Shown one piece after another: positions 8,196 through 16,518 of a DNA stretch of 64,000 nucleotides. The stretch covers positions 62,231-126,230 of the forward strand of contig NZ_LMNA01000030.1 of the NCBI RefSeq assembly GCF_001422445.1, in the 5' to 3' direction. Origin of the DNA: Pseudorhodoferax sp. Leaf274 (GTDB lineage: Bacteria > Pseudomonadota > Gammaproteobacteria > Burkholderiales > Burkholderiaceae_C). The stretch's first letter is position 1; every line of letters begins with the position of its first letter. The notes under the pieces were generated by a model. That model was not told the origin of the DNA and did no database searches. It worked only from the letters and a program-made list of their open reading frames with translations. Both the position numbers and the translations under genes were made by a program.

Positions 8196-9491
8196 ATGTT
8201 GGAGACAAACACCTTGGGCGGGGCTCCCGTCCTGATCGCCGGCGGCGGCATCGGCGGCATGGCCATGGCGCTGACCTTGCACCAGATCGGCGTGCCCTGC
8301 GTGGTCTACGAGGCGGTGCCCGACCTGCAGCCGCTGGGCGTGGGCATCAACCTGCAGCCCAATGCCGTGCGCGAGCTCTATGACCTGGGGCTGGACGCGC
8401 CGGTGCTCGACCGCATCGGCATCCAGGCGCGCGAATGGGCGCTGGTCGGCCGCAACGGCCGCGAGATCTACGCCGAGCCGCGCGGCCTGGCCGCAGGCTA
8501 CCGCTGGCCCCAGTATTCGGTGCACCGCGGCGAACTGCAGATGCTGCTGTACCGCACCGTGCTGGAGCGGCTCGGCCCGGATGCCGTGCGGCTGGGCCAC
8601 CGCGTCACGGGCTACCACCAGCGCGATGGCGGGGTGACCGCGCTCATCGAGACGCGCGCGGGCCAGCGGCTGGAAGTGCAGGGCGCCCTGCTGGTCGCCG
8701 CCGACGGCCTGCACTCGGCCGTGCGTGCGCAGATGCACCCGCAGCAGCCGCCCATCCACTGGGGCGGCGCCATCATGTGGCGCGGCACCACGCCGGGCGT
8801 GCCGATCCGCAGCGGCGCGTCCTTCGTCGGCCTGGGCAGCCTGAAGCACCGTGTGGTCTGCTACCCCATCTCCAAGCCGGACCCGGCCACGGGCCTGGCC
8901 ACGATCAACTGGATCGCCGAGATCACGGTCGACAACTCCCAGGGCTGGACCCAGGGCCGGACCGAAGGCAACTGGAACCGCCGCGTGGACATCGACGAGT
9001 TCATCGGCCACTTCGAAGGCTGGGACTACGGCTGGATCGACGTGCCCGCCATGCTGCGCGGTGCGCGTCAGGTGTTCGAGTACCCCATGATCGACCGCGA
9101 TCCCGTGCCCAGCTGGGTCGATGGGCGCGTGGCGCTGCTCGGCGATGCGGCGCACGTGATGTACCCGGTGGGCTCCAACGGCGCGAGCCAGGCCATCGTG
9201 GATGCGCGCGTGCTGGGCGCGGCGCTCCAGGTCGAGGGCGTGGGCCCGGCTGCGCTGCGCCGCTACGACGACAAGCTCTGCGCCGACATCTCGGCGCTGG
9301 TGCTGCGCAACCGCGGCGCCGGGCCGTTCGGCCTGCTGGGCCTGGTGGACGAGCGCTGCGGCGGAGTCTTCGACGACATCGACCAGGTGATCCCCGCGGC
9401 CGAGCGCGAGGCCTTCATGGCGCGCTACAAGGCGGCGGCGGGCTTTGCCATCGAGACGCTCAACGCGGCGCCGCCCACCGTCCGCGTCTAG
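8196..9491 (+). CDS. FAD-dependent aromatic monooxygenase (class A flavoprotein)
   Basis: 431 residues. The N terminus has the Rossmann motif LIAGGGIGGMAMAL, then VAADGLHSAVR (DG motif) and VALLGDAAHVMYPVGSNG (GD motif), all diagnostic of PHBH-fold monooxygenases. The segment MWRGTTPGVPI resembles the PhzS/salicylate-hydroxylase branch often called flavin-dependent oxidoreductase. It should add one oxygen atom to an aromatic ring using NAD(P)H and O2. It lies 79 bases after the ring-cleavage dioxygenase, so a hydroxylation-then-cleavage pathway is likely. Its stop overlaps by four bases the end of the convergent yghU gene. Confidence 0.87.
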   Translation: MLETNTLGGAPVLIAGGGIGGMAMALTLHQIGVPCVVYEAVPDLQPLGVGINLQPNAVRELYDLGLDAPVLDRIGIQAREWALVGRNGREIYAEPRGLAAGYRWPQYSVHRGELQMLLYRTVLERLGPDAVRLGHRVTGYHQRDGGVTALIETRAGQRLEVQGALLVAADGLHSAVRAQMHPQQPPIHWGGAIMWRGTTPGVPIRSGASFVGLGSLKHRVVCYPISKPDPATGLATINWIAEITVDNSQGWTQGRTEGNWNRRVDIDEFIGHFEGWDYGWIDVPAMLRGARQVFEYPMIDRDPVPSWVDGRVALLGDAAHVMYPVGSNGASQAIVDARVLGAALQVEGVGPAALRRYDDKLCADISALVLRNRGAGPFGLLGLVDERCGGVFDDIDQVIPAAEREAFMARYKAAAGFAIETLNAAPPTVRV

Positions 9492-10366
9492 GCGGCGTTG
9501 TCCAGCTTGTCCTGCGTCTTCGTGTCGAAGTCGCTCGCCTCGTGCCGTTCGCGCAGCTGGCTCTCGGGCTTGCCCTGCATCCGGTTGACCATGCGGCCGC
9601 GGCGCGCACCGGGGCGCTGCGCGATCTCCTCGGTCCAGCGCTGCACGTGGGTGTATTCCTGCACCTGCAGGAAGTTGCCCGATTCGCCGTATAGCTGGCC
9701 CTTGGCCAGCGCGCCATACCAGGGCCAGATGGCGATGTCGGCGATGGTGTAGTCGTCGCCGGCGACGAAGCGGCTCTCGGCCAGGCGGCGGTCCAGCACG
9801 TCGAGCTGGCGCTTGACCTCCATCGCGTAGCGGTCGATCGCATACTCGATCTTGCTCGGCGCGTAGGCGTAGAAATGGCCGAAGCCGCCACCCAGGAAGG
9901 GCGCGCTGCCCATCTGCCAGAACAGCCAGGACAGGCACTCGGCCCGCGCCGCGCCGCCGGCCGGCAAGAACGCGCCGAACTTCTCGGCCAGGTACAGGAG
10001 GATGGCGCCGGACTCGAACACGCGCACGGGCTCCGGGCCGCTGCGGTCCAGCAGGGCCGGGATCTTGGAGTTGGGGTTGATCGCGACGAAGCCGCTGCCG
10101 AACTGGTCGCCTTCGCCGATGTGGATCAGCCAGGCGTCGTACTCGGCGCCGGTGTGGCCCAGTGCCAGCAGCTCTTCCAGCAGCACCGTGACCTTGACGC
10201 CGTTGGGCGTGCCCAGCGAGTACAGCTGCAAGGGGTGGCGGCCGACCGGCAGCTCCTTGTCGTGCGTGGCGCCGGCCACCGGCCGGTTGATGTTGGCGAA
10301 GCGGCCGCCGCTGGCCTTGTTCCAGGTCCAGACGGCGGGTGGGGTGTAGGTTGGATCGTCGGGCAT
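9488..10366 (-). CDS. yghU: YghU-type glutathione S-transferase / disulfide-bond oxidoreductase
   Basis: 292 residues. The N terminus TYTPPAVWTWNK and RFANINRPVAGATHDKELPVG are distinctive of YghU/YfcG-like Nu-class GST proteins, which bind two glutathiones and reduce organic hydroperoxides or disulfides. LYSLGTPNGVKV begins the thioredoxin-like half, SKIPALLD is the cis-Pro glutathione site, and FESGAILLYLAEKFG follows. The C-terminal helical domain has GDDYTIADIAIWPWYG. It is the only gene of the ring-cleavage block on the minus strand, so any role with those products is conjecture. Confidence 0.9.
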   Translation of the reverse strand: MPDDPTYTPPAVWTWNKASGGRFANINRPVAGATHDKELPVGRHPLQLYSLGTPNGVKVTVLLEELLALGHTGAEYDAWLIHIGEGDQFGSGFVAINPNSKIPALLDRSGPEPVRVFESGAILLYLAEKFGAFLPAGGAARAECLSWLFWQMGSAPFLGGGFGHFYAYAPSKIEYAIDRYAMEVKRQLDVLDRRLAESRFVAGDDYTIADIAIWPWYGALAKGQLYGESGNFLQVQEYTHVQRWTEEIAQRPGARRGRMVNRMQGKPESQLRERHEASDFDTKTQDKLDNAA

Positions 10367-10384
10367 CGATCCAGTCTATCGAGA

Positions 10385-12067
10385 TCAGCCGGGCGGCGCA
10401 GTGCCTGCCGCGGCGGCCCCGGCTTCGAGCAGGAATTCGGTGACCTCGTCGGAGAAGCGTGCGCGCCGGCCGTCGACGAGCACGCTGTCCGGGTCCTGCG
10501 GGTCAGGCCGCGCACCCGGCATGCCGTGGGCGACCAGGGCCTGCGCGCATCCCAGCCAGTCGCCCGCGGCCCCGTCGGGCTGGTTGCTCGAGGCCCATTG
10601 CAGCGTGCCGCAGCAGTCGTCGCCATAGCCATGGCGCTCGGTCCATTGCGCGCCATGCTCCAACAGCAGGCGCGCCATGGCCGCTTCGCCGCGGAACACG
10701 GCCTGGTTCAGCGCCGAGGCGTCCCAGTCGCCGCCGCGGGTGGCGATGGGCCAGCCCAGCTGCACCATGCACCGCACCGCGTCCAGGCAGCCCTGGGCTG
10801 CCAGCTCGGGCAGCAGGCGCAGGTGCTCGGCCGGTAGCGTTGCCGGCCAGCCCGGGTGCCCGGCCTGCAGTTGCCGGGCCTCGGCCTCGTCGCCGCGCGC
10901 GCAGGCGGCGAGAAAGCGTTCCAGCGCTGCAGCAGGTGGCTGCACGCCGGCCGCGACCAGCAGCGCGGCGACCTCGGGCAGGCCGTAGCGCAGCGCCAGC
11001 GTGGCGGCGTCCGTGCCGTCCGGCGTGCGGGCCTGGGGATCGGCGCCGGCTTCCAGCAGGGCCGCGACATGCGCGGCCGAGCGGCGCCGGCGGATCGCCC
11101 ACAGCAGCGGCCGGCCCCAGGTGGCGGTCGGCTCGCCGGGTGCGGGCTCGTTCGGGTCGGCACCGTGGGCCAGCAGCAGGCGCAGCTGGGGCAGGGCGTC
11201 GAGGTCGAGCACGCGGTACAGCGCGTTGCTGCCCGTCACGCGTGCGCCGGCCTGCAGCAGCAGCCGCGTGCATTCCACGCTCTCCAGCGCGTGGTAGAGC
11301 GATTCGCCGTCGTTGGGGTCGGCGCCCGCGGCCAGCAGAAGGCGCGTGAGCTCCGGGTCGCGGTTCTGGCCGGCCGCGCCGTACAGGGCGGACAGCCGCT
11401 CGGTGGAGGACGGCGATTGCAGCGAGGCCGGCGGCCAGCGGTTGCCCACCGACTGGTTGGCGTCGGCCCCTGCGCCCAGCAGCAGCTGTGCGCAGGCCAG
11501 CAGGCCGGGCCGGAACGCGGGCAACCGCCACAGGCTGGAGTGGGCCACGGCGAACAGCGGTGGCAGCTGCAGCGCACCCTCTGGACGGTGCAGCCAGCCA
11601 CGGTCTGCGGCGATGGCCGCGCGCAGACGCGCGGCGTTGCCGGTGGCACAGGCCATGAGCAGGTCGTCGCCCGCGAGTGCGGGCTGTTCGGCCAGCAGGC
11701 GCGCGGCCACGGCCGGCTGGGCCCGCCCGGTGCCGCCCGCCACGTCGCCGGCATAGGCCAGCTGCAGCCAGCGCAGGCGTGCACGCGCCGGGTCGGCGAT
11801 GGCCTCGGCATGGGCCAGGCGCGCGGCCACGAAGCCCATGAGTTCAGGCCAGGAGACGAAGCCGTGTTCGCGCGCGATGCAGGACTGCGCATCGTGCAGG
11901 CGCAGGTCCATGGCGGCGATGGCGGCATCGCAGGCGCCGGCCGCGGCCGGCAGGGCGGTGCGCATGCGGGCCAAGGCCTCGGCCTCGCCGGCGCGCAGGG
12001 CGGCCAGCAGCTGCTTGGCCTGCTTCTTGAGGTGCGCGGCGTCGGGCCGCGGGGGGACGTGCTTCAA
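10385..12067 (-). CDS. Ankyrin-repeat protein
   Basis: 560 residues. An N-terminal helical segment (DAAHLKKQAKQLLAALRAGEAEAL) is followed by about ten degenerate ankyrin repeats, for example PELTRLLLAAGADPNDGES, PQLRLLLAHGADPNEP and AAHVAALLEAGADPQ. No catalytic domain, signal peptide or membrane segment is seen, so it is probably a cytoplasmic protein-binding scaffold. No good ATG is available: ATG 12106 lacks a ribosome site, while TTG 12067 has a strong GGAGG five bases upstream, so TTG is chosen. It lies 158 bases downstream of the caspase gene on the same strand, with a hairpin between, and may or may not belong to that operon. Confidence 0.78.
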   Translation of the reverse strand: MKHVPPRPDAAHLKKQAKQLLAALRAGEAEALARMRTALPAAAGACDAAIAAMDLRLHDAQSCIAREHGFVSWPELMGFVAARLAHAEAIADPARARLRWLQLAYAGDVAGGTGRAQPAVAARLLAEQPALAGDDLLMACATGNAARLRAAIAADRGWLHRPEGALQLPPLFAVAHSSLWRLPAFRPGLLACAQLLLGAGADANQSVGNRWPPASLQSPSSTERLSALYGAAGQNRDPELTRLLLAAGADPNDGESLYHALESVECTRLLLQAGARVTGSNALYRVLDLDALPQLRLLLAHGADPNEPAPGEPTATWGRPLLWAIRRRRSAAHVAALLEAGADPQARTPDGTDAATLALRYGLPEVAALLVAAGVQPPAAALERFLAACARGDEAEARQLQAGHPGWPATLPAEHLRLLPELAAQGCLDAVRCMVQLGWPIATRGGDWDASALNQAVFRGEAAMARLLLEHGAQWTERHGYGDDCCGTLQWASSNQPDGAAGDWLGCAQALVAHGMPGARPDPQDPDSVLVDGRRARFSDEVTEFLLEAGAAAAGTAPPG

Positions 12068-12137
12068 GGAAACCTCCGTGCGTGGAAGGCCGGGGACCCG
12101 CAGCATCGGCCGCACAAAGGTGGGGGAAGACCTCAGC

Positions 12138-12157
12138 CGCACGCGGAGCCGCGTGCG
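12138..12157. other. Strong hairpin between caspase and ankyrin genes
   Basis: CGCACGCGG, two bases, CCGCGTGCG: a perfect 9-bp stem with a tiny loop in the caspase-ankyrin gap. There is no U run on either strand, so it could be a transcript boundary, a processing site or a partial attenuator that makes ankyrin levels differ from caspase levels. Confidence 0.45.
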
Positions 12158-12225
12158 TGGGGGCAAGTGGGTTCAACCCTTCCCGCGGGTCCGGGCGCGG
12201 CTTGCTCCGCGGCCGGGATGGTAGC

Positions 12226-14295
12226 TCACCGGCGGCCCAGCAAGGCGCGCATCTCGACGACGGTGAGCGGTCCCTGGCCCGGCAAGCCGGCGGGCCGTGG
12301 CAAGCCCGCCAGCACGGGAAACTGCCCATCGGGCTGCGCCACTTCGTACAGCTGTGCGATGCCCTGCTGCACGGCGCGCAGCTGCGCGCCCTGGCCGGGT
12401 TGCAGCGGCATCCGCAGGGCCTGGCGCAGCAGGCGTTCGGCCAGTTCCAGGCTGTCGACGAAGTAGGGCAGGCCGCGCGTCTGCAGGCTGGCCAAGGCCG
12501 CCACGAAGGCGGCCTGCGGGGCGGATTCGCCGTAGGGCTTCTTCTTGCCGTGGTCCAGCGCATCGCGCAGCGAGGCGGCCCAGAGCACGGCGGCATCGGG
12601 CAGCTCGGGTGCGCGCTGCGCGAGGCTGCGCGTCCAGGCCTGCAGTTCGGCGATGCGGCCAGTGCTGGCCTGCAGCAGCATGCCGGCCGTCAGTGCCACC
12701 TGGCCATTGGGCTGGTCTTGCGCGGCGGCGCGCAGGTGCTCGGGGTCGGCGCGCTCGGCGGCCTTGCGCGGGCTGCCCAGCTCGGCCTCGCGCAGCAGGG
12801 TCCACAGGTGCTGGTAGTGCGGGTTGTGGGCCGACGGGCCCAGGCGGGCCTGGAGCTTCTGCAGCCGCGGCCCCTCGTGCGGCGTGGGCCGGCCGAACTG
12901 CAGGGACAGGCGGATCGGCACGGGGCCGTTGGCATCGGTCGGCAGCGCCACGGCGAGCCGCTCGCGCTGCACGTGCTGGACGCCCTCGAACACCAGCAGC
13001 ACGCCGCCGGCGCGGGCCGGCAGTTCCAGGTCGACCTGCACCAGGCTGCTCGCATCGTCGCGTTCGACGGCCAGCAGCACCAGCCCTTGGGCGAGCGGCC
13101 GGCCGTCGTCGAGCCCGAGGGCGTGCACGCCCTCACGCCACAGGATGGAGGCGTACTCGTGGCCCATGCGGCGGTGGATCTCGTGCATGTCCTGCGTCAG
13201 CAGCTCGAACGCGATCGCGTCGTGCACCGCCAGCGCGGGGTCGAAGCGTTCCGCGCTGGCGCGCAGCGCCGCGGCCAGGGCGTCCGGCCGGGGCCGCGCG
13301 GCGCCCACGCGGGGCAGTGCGCCCGGCCCGGGCCCGGGCGGTGCCGGCACCGGCGCGGCCAGCAGTTCGGTGACGACGAGCGCGTCGTCGCCCTCCACGC
13401 GTGGGCGCACGGCCTGCTCCAGCTGGCCCTGGGCGGCCGCGCCCAGCAGCTTGTTGACGTCCTCCCGCACGGCGACCACCAGTTCGCGGAACTCCAGCCG
13501 CGCATCGGCGCCGCCACCGCCGCGCACGGCGTTCAGCACGGCCTGCCCGAACAGGGTGTGCGGCTGGCCGGGCACCTGGTAGGCCTGCATGCCGGGCGAG
13601 GTCGCGGCCAGCGAGGCGGCCGTGCGCGGCACCTGGGTGCTGGCCTGCAGCAGCGGAAAGCAGGTGTTGGCCGTGGCCCCGCGCGAGGCCAGCGGCGAGA
13701 ACTCGTTGCGGCAGGCGTCGATCAGCGCCAGGTGCTCGCCCACGGGGCTCTGCTCCATCCAGTCCTGCAGCTCGCGCGTGCTGACGCAGTTCTGCAGCTG
13801 CGGCGCGCCGGGGTCGGGGTCGAGGTAGTCGCTGGGCAGCAGCAGCGCGCGCCAGTTCGACTGCACGCCGTGGCCGCTGAAGAAGAACAGCGTGCGGCTC
13901 TGGCGCGCGGCGGCGGGTGCGCTGGGCACCTGGCCCGTCCAGCGCTGGATGGCCTTGACCAGCGTGGCATGGTCGGCCGGCGCGTAGTGCGCCAGGCCGC
14001 GCGCGTCGAAGCCGGCCTTCTCCTGGGCCGTGGGCGCCAGCAGCAGCTGGCACCAGACCAGCGGCAGGCCGTCGTGCCGGAAGTCGGCGCGCAGCCAGTC
14101 GAACAGGCTGGCCGCCGTGTTGGCCGAGGCGCCCAGCTGGCCCAGGCCGAAGGCATCGGGCGCGGGCGTGCTGCCGCCTTCAAGGTGCGGATAGGCGCTG
14201 ACGCCGGCGAGCAGCGCGTACAGGCCGGGCATGCCGGCCTGCCATTGCGGGTCGCGCCACAGGCCGGGCGTGCCGGCGACGGGTTCCAGGGCCAT
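12226..14295 (-). CDS. Caspase-fold cysteine protease (peptidase C14 type)
   Basis: 689 residues. The N-terminal domain (about 20-300) has the caspase/metacaspase layout: YALLAGVSAYPHL opening strand, catalytic His142 in FFFSGHGVQS and catalytic Cys195 in LIDACRNEF, both motifs intact. A Pro-rich linker follows near 315-345, then about 340 residues of unknown, mostly helical character. No signal peptide or membrane segment is present, so it should act in the cytoplasm. ATG 14295 has AGGAG five bases upstream, and the gene begins 8 bases after the stop of the unknown protein. Bacterial caspase homologues often act as death effectors or in conflict systems; that role here is inferred from context. 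Confidence 0.82.
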   Translation of the reverse strand: MALEPVAGTPGLWRDPQWQAGMPGLYALLAGVSAYPHLEGGSTPAPDAFGLGQLGASANTAASLFDWLRADFRHDGLPLVWCQLLLAPTAQEKAGFDARGLAHYAPADHATLVKAIQRWTGQVPSAPAAARQSRTLFFFSGHGVQSNWRALLLPSDYLDPDPGAPQLQNCVSTRELQDWMEQSPVGEHLALIDACRNEFSPLASRGATANTCFPLLQASTQVPRTAASLAATSPGMQAYQVPGQPHTLFGQAVLNAVRGGGGADARLEFRELVVAVREDVNKLLGAAAQGQLEQAVRPRVEGDDALVVTELLAAPVPAPPGPGPGALPRVGAARPRPDALAAALRASAERFDPALAVHDAIAFELLTQDMHEIHRRMGHEYASILWREGVHALGLDDGRPLAQGLVLLAVERDDASSLVQVDLELPARAGGVLLVFEGVQHVQRERLAVALPTDANGPVPIRLSLQFGRPTPHEGPRLQKLQARLGPSAHNPHYQHLWTLLREAELGSPRKAAERADPEHLRAAAQDQPNGQVALTAGMLLQASTGRIAELQAWTRSLAQRAPELPDAAVLWAASLRDALDHGKKKPYGESAPQAAFVAALASLQTRGLPYFVDSLELAERLLRQALRMPLQPGQGAQLRAVQQGIAQLYEVAQPDGQFPVLAGLPRPAGLPGQGPLTVVEMRALLGRR

Positions 14296-14303
14296 GGGGT
14301 CTC

Positions 14304-14810
14304 CTAGGCGTAGCGGGGCGGGAGCGGCGGCGGCCCGGCCAGGGCCGGCGGTGCGGCGCGGCCGGCGGTGCGCGCCCAATCGGCCGGCGCCTGCAGCTGC
14401 AGCGCGAGCAGGCACCGGACGCCGCCCGCGGAAAGCCGCAGTTCGTAGCGGGGGGCGGGCAGCGCGATGGCATGCGCCGTGCCGTCGGCGCCGCGCAGCG
14501 CGGTCAGCTGGAAATCGGGCGGCAGCACGATGCCGGCAGAGCGGCCGTGCGCATGGTCGTGCAGCTGCACCTCGGCTCCCGGGCCGTCCTCCTCGTCCTG
14601 CCAGAAGCCCAGCCACAGGGCCTCGTCCGCGCCGCAGGGGGCCAGCCACTGGTCGCCGGCGCGGTGCAGGGCGGCCACGCCCCAGCTGCGCAGCCGCGCC
14701 CCGGCCTGCCAGTGGGCCAGCCCGATGCGGTGCACGCGCATGCGCAGGCCCTGGAAGACCAGCAGGTCGCGCTGCAGCTCAGGCGTAGAGCTTGCGGATG
14801 GTGGCGGCAT
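14304..14810 (-). CDS. Unknown protein between two protease genes
   Basis: 168 residues, not recognised. It appears rich in short beta-forming segments (LRMRVHRIGLAHW, AEVQLHDHAHG, YELRLSAGGVRCLLALQL), with no signal peptide, membrane helix or catalytic motif. The ATG lies inside the 3' end of the metalloprotease gene (32-base overlap), and the caspase starts 8 bases after its stop, so all three should be translated from one mRNA. An internal ATG at 14741 is possible, but the residues before it look like part of the fold. Position suggests a sensor, adaptor or inhibitor for one of the proteases; this is inference only. Confidence 0.7.
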   Translation of the reverse strand: MPPPSASSTPELQRDLLVFQGLRMRVHRIGLAHWQAGARLRSWGVAALHRAGDQWLAPCGADEALWLGFWQDEEDGPGAEVQLHDHAHGRSAGIVLPPDFQLTALRGADGTAHAIALPAPRYELRLSAGGVRCLLALQLQAPADWARTAGRAAPPALAGPPPLPPRYA

Positions 14811-15489
14811 CGCCGGCCGACAGCTTCCACGAGGGCATGAAGCTCTTGCCGTTGGTGGTCCAGTGCGCGGGGATCGTGTAGATCATGACCGAGGCGCTGT
14901 CGAAGTCGGTGGTGATGGTGGTGGACGCGTCGAACTTGGCGAACACGTTGTGCGCGATGGTCGCGTCGTCCCAGAAGTTGGGCGCGCCGCCGAGGTCGGC
15001 CTTGACGGCGGCTTTGTCCCAGTCCACCAGCGCGCCGGGGTGGTTGTGCTCGTGCAGCAGCCCCAGCGCATGGCCGAACTCGTGGATCACCACGCTGGAG
15101 AAGTCCTGCTCCGGCGTGTCCAGCGTGGCCCAGCCCAGGTTCATGGTGGCCTGCGAACTGCGGATGCCCTTGGCGTCCGTGCCCACGTAGGACCACGATC
15201 CAGCGGCGGGGTCGAAGCTGATGCGGATGTCGCCGGCCTCCAAGGGCCGGGCCTGCTCCAGCTGCAGGTGCACGCCGTCCACCAGCCACGATTGCGCGGT
15301 CTTCAGCGTGCGTGCGTGCAGCGCCGGGTCGCCTTGCAGGAAGCGCACCTTGAGCACCGTGTCGCGTGGCCACAGCTTGTTCTTGGCCGCCACGCCCATC
15401 GGCGTGAGTTGCGTGGGGCTGCCCGCCACGCGCTGGCCACCGTCGATGTCGACGGCCGTGCAGATCCATTGCTTGCGCTCTTCGCTCAT
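14779..15489 (-). CDS. Astacin-like zinc metalloprotease (metzincin), cytoplasmic
   Basis: 236 residues. Zinc site HEFGHALGLLHEH at 136-148 fits HExxHxxGxxHE, with ligands His136, His140 and His146 and catalytic Glu137; the Glu after the third His is the astacin mark. The Met-turn is SASVMIY with Met202. An N-terminal lobe of about 130 residues includes WPRDTVLKVRFL, usual for M12A/matrixin-type domains. There is no signal peptide or propeptide with an obvious Cys or Asp switch, which is unusual because most metzincins are secreted. ATG 15489 has AAGGAG six bases upstream. It is the first gene of the protease set, 87 bases downstream of the dehydrogenase stop. Confidence 0.83.
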   Translation of the reverse strand: MSEERKQWICTAVDIDGGQRVAGSPTQLTPMGVAAKNKLWPRDTVLKVRFLQGDPALHARTLKTAQSWLVDGVHLQLEQARPLEAGDIRISFDPAAGSWSYVGTDAKGIRSSQATMNLGWATLDTPEQDFSSVVIHEFGHALGLLHEHNHPGALVDWDKAAVKADLGGAPNFWDDATIAHNVFAKFDASTTITTDFDSASVMIYTIPAHWTTNGKSFMPSWKLSAGDAATIRKLYA

Positions 15490-15576
15490 CGTGGGCTCCT
15501 TCGTGCGTCGGCACGTTCTCGCGGCCACGGCGGGCCGCTGCCACGATTGTGCGGCGCCCACCGGCGAACGCAATCC

Positions 15577-16518
15577 TCAGACGGGTGGAGGAGCGTCCCG
15601 CAGCAGCCGCATGACGCGCAGCATGTGGGCGTCACGCTCCTGCGCCATGGCCTCGGTGCTGCGGCCCTGTGCTGCGTCCTGCATCTGTGCGATGAGCTTG
15701 GCGCGCGTGCCGGCATCCAGCGTCGGCTGGCCCAGGTCGGCCCACCAGCTTTCCACGGCCGGGCCCAGCCGCTCCAGGAAGGCGGCCATGCCCTGGGAGC
15801 CGCCGGAGAGGTGGAAGATCGCGTGCGGGCCGCACACCGTCCAGCGCGCGCCCAGGCCCTCGGTCACGGCGCGGTCCACGTCGGCCACCGTGGCGTAGCC
15901 CTCGGCGACCAGGTGCACGGCCTCGCGCCACAGCGCGGCCTGCAGCCGGTTGACGAGGTGGCCCGTGGCCTCGCGCTGCAGGCGCACGGTCTGCTTGCCC
16001 AGGGCGCGGTAGAAGGCCTCGGCCCGGTCCATGGCCTCGGCGCTGGTGGCCTGGCCGCCGACCAGCTCCACCAGCGGCATCAGGTAGGCCGGATTGCAGG
16101 GGTGGGCGATGAGCAGGCGCTCCGGGTGCGCCAGGCCCTGCTGCAGCAGCGTGGGCATCAGGCCCGAGGAGCTGGACATCAGCAGCGCTTCGGATGGCGC
16201 GGCGGCTTCCACGGCGCGGTAGGCCGCGCGCTTGAGTTCCAGCTGCTCGGGCAGCGCCTCCTGGATGGCGCAGGCGCCCTGGACGGCCTCTTCGATGCCG
16301 GTGACCAGGCGGGGCAGCGTGGGCTGCGCGGCCAGCATGCCCAGCGCCTGCATGGCGGGGCGTGCGCGCGCCAGCATCGCATCGATGCGCTGCTGCGCAT
16401 CGGGCGCGGGATCGGCCACGCGCACGTGGCGGCCCGCCAGCGCGAAGAAGGCCGCCCAGGCGGCGCCGATGACGCCCGCGCCGAGCACGGCGACAGGCCC
16501 TTGTGGCGAGGGGTTCAA
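15577..16518 (-). CDS. 3-hydroxyacyl-CoA dehydrogenase family protein
   Basis: 313 residues. The NAD site VAVLGAGVIGAAWAAFFAL starts the Rossmann domain (about 8-190), with the catalytic region LMSSSSGLMPT, AHPCNPAYLMPLVELVGG containing the conserved His, and the C-terminal helical domain with GHLVNRLQAALWREAVHLV. The family includes L-carnitine dehydrogenase, lambda-crystallin/L-gulonate dehydrogenase and 3-hydroxybutyryl-CoA dehydrogenases; the length fits the short forms. Start is TTG 16518, overlapping the aldolase stop as TTGA. It is the last gene of the importer operon and probably oxidises the imported hydroxy acid or its CoA ester. Confidence 0.84.
   Translation of the reverse strand: MNPSPQGPVAVLGAGVIGAAWAAFFALAGRHVRVADPAPDAQQRIDAMLARARPAMQALGMLAAQPTLPRLVTGIEEAVQGACAIQEALPEQLELKRAAYRAVEAAAPSEALLMSSSSGLMPTLLQQGLAHPERLLIAHPCNPAYLMPLVELVGGQATSAEAMDRAEAFYRALGKQTVRLQREATGHLVNRLQAALWREAVHLVAEGYATVADVDRAVTEGLGARWTVCGPHAIFHLSGGSQGMAAFLERLGPAVESWWADLGQPTLDAGTRAKLIAQMQDAAQGRSTEAMAQERDAHMLRVMRLLRDAPPPV

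Noticed and set aside
1596-9491. Heme oxygenase gene for the phytochrome
   Set aside because: Searched by eye for bphO-like sequence around the phytochrome and downstream; none is present.
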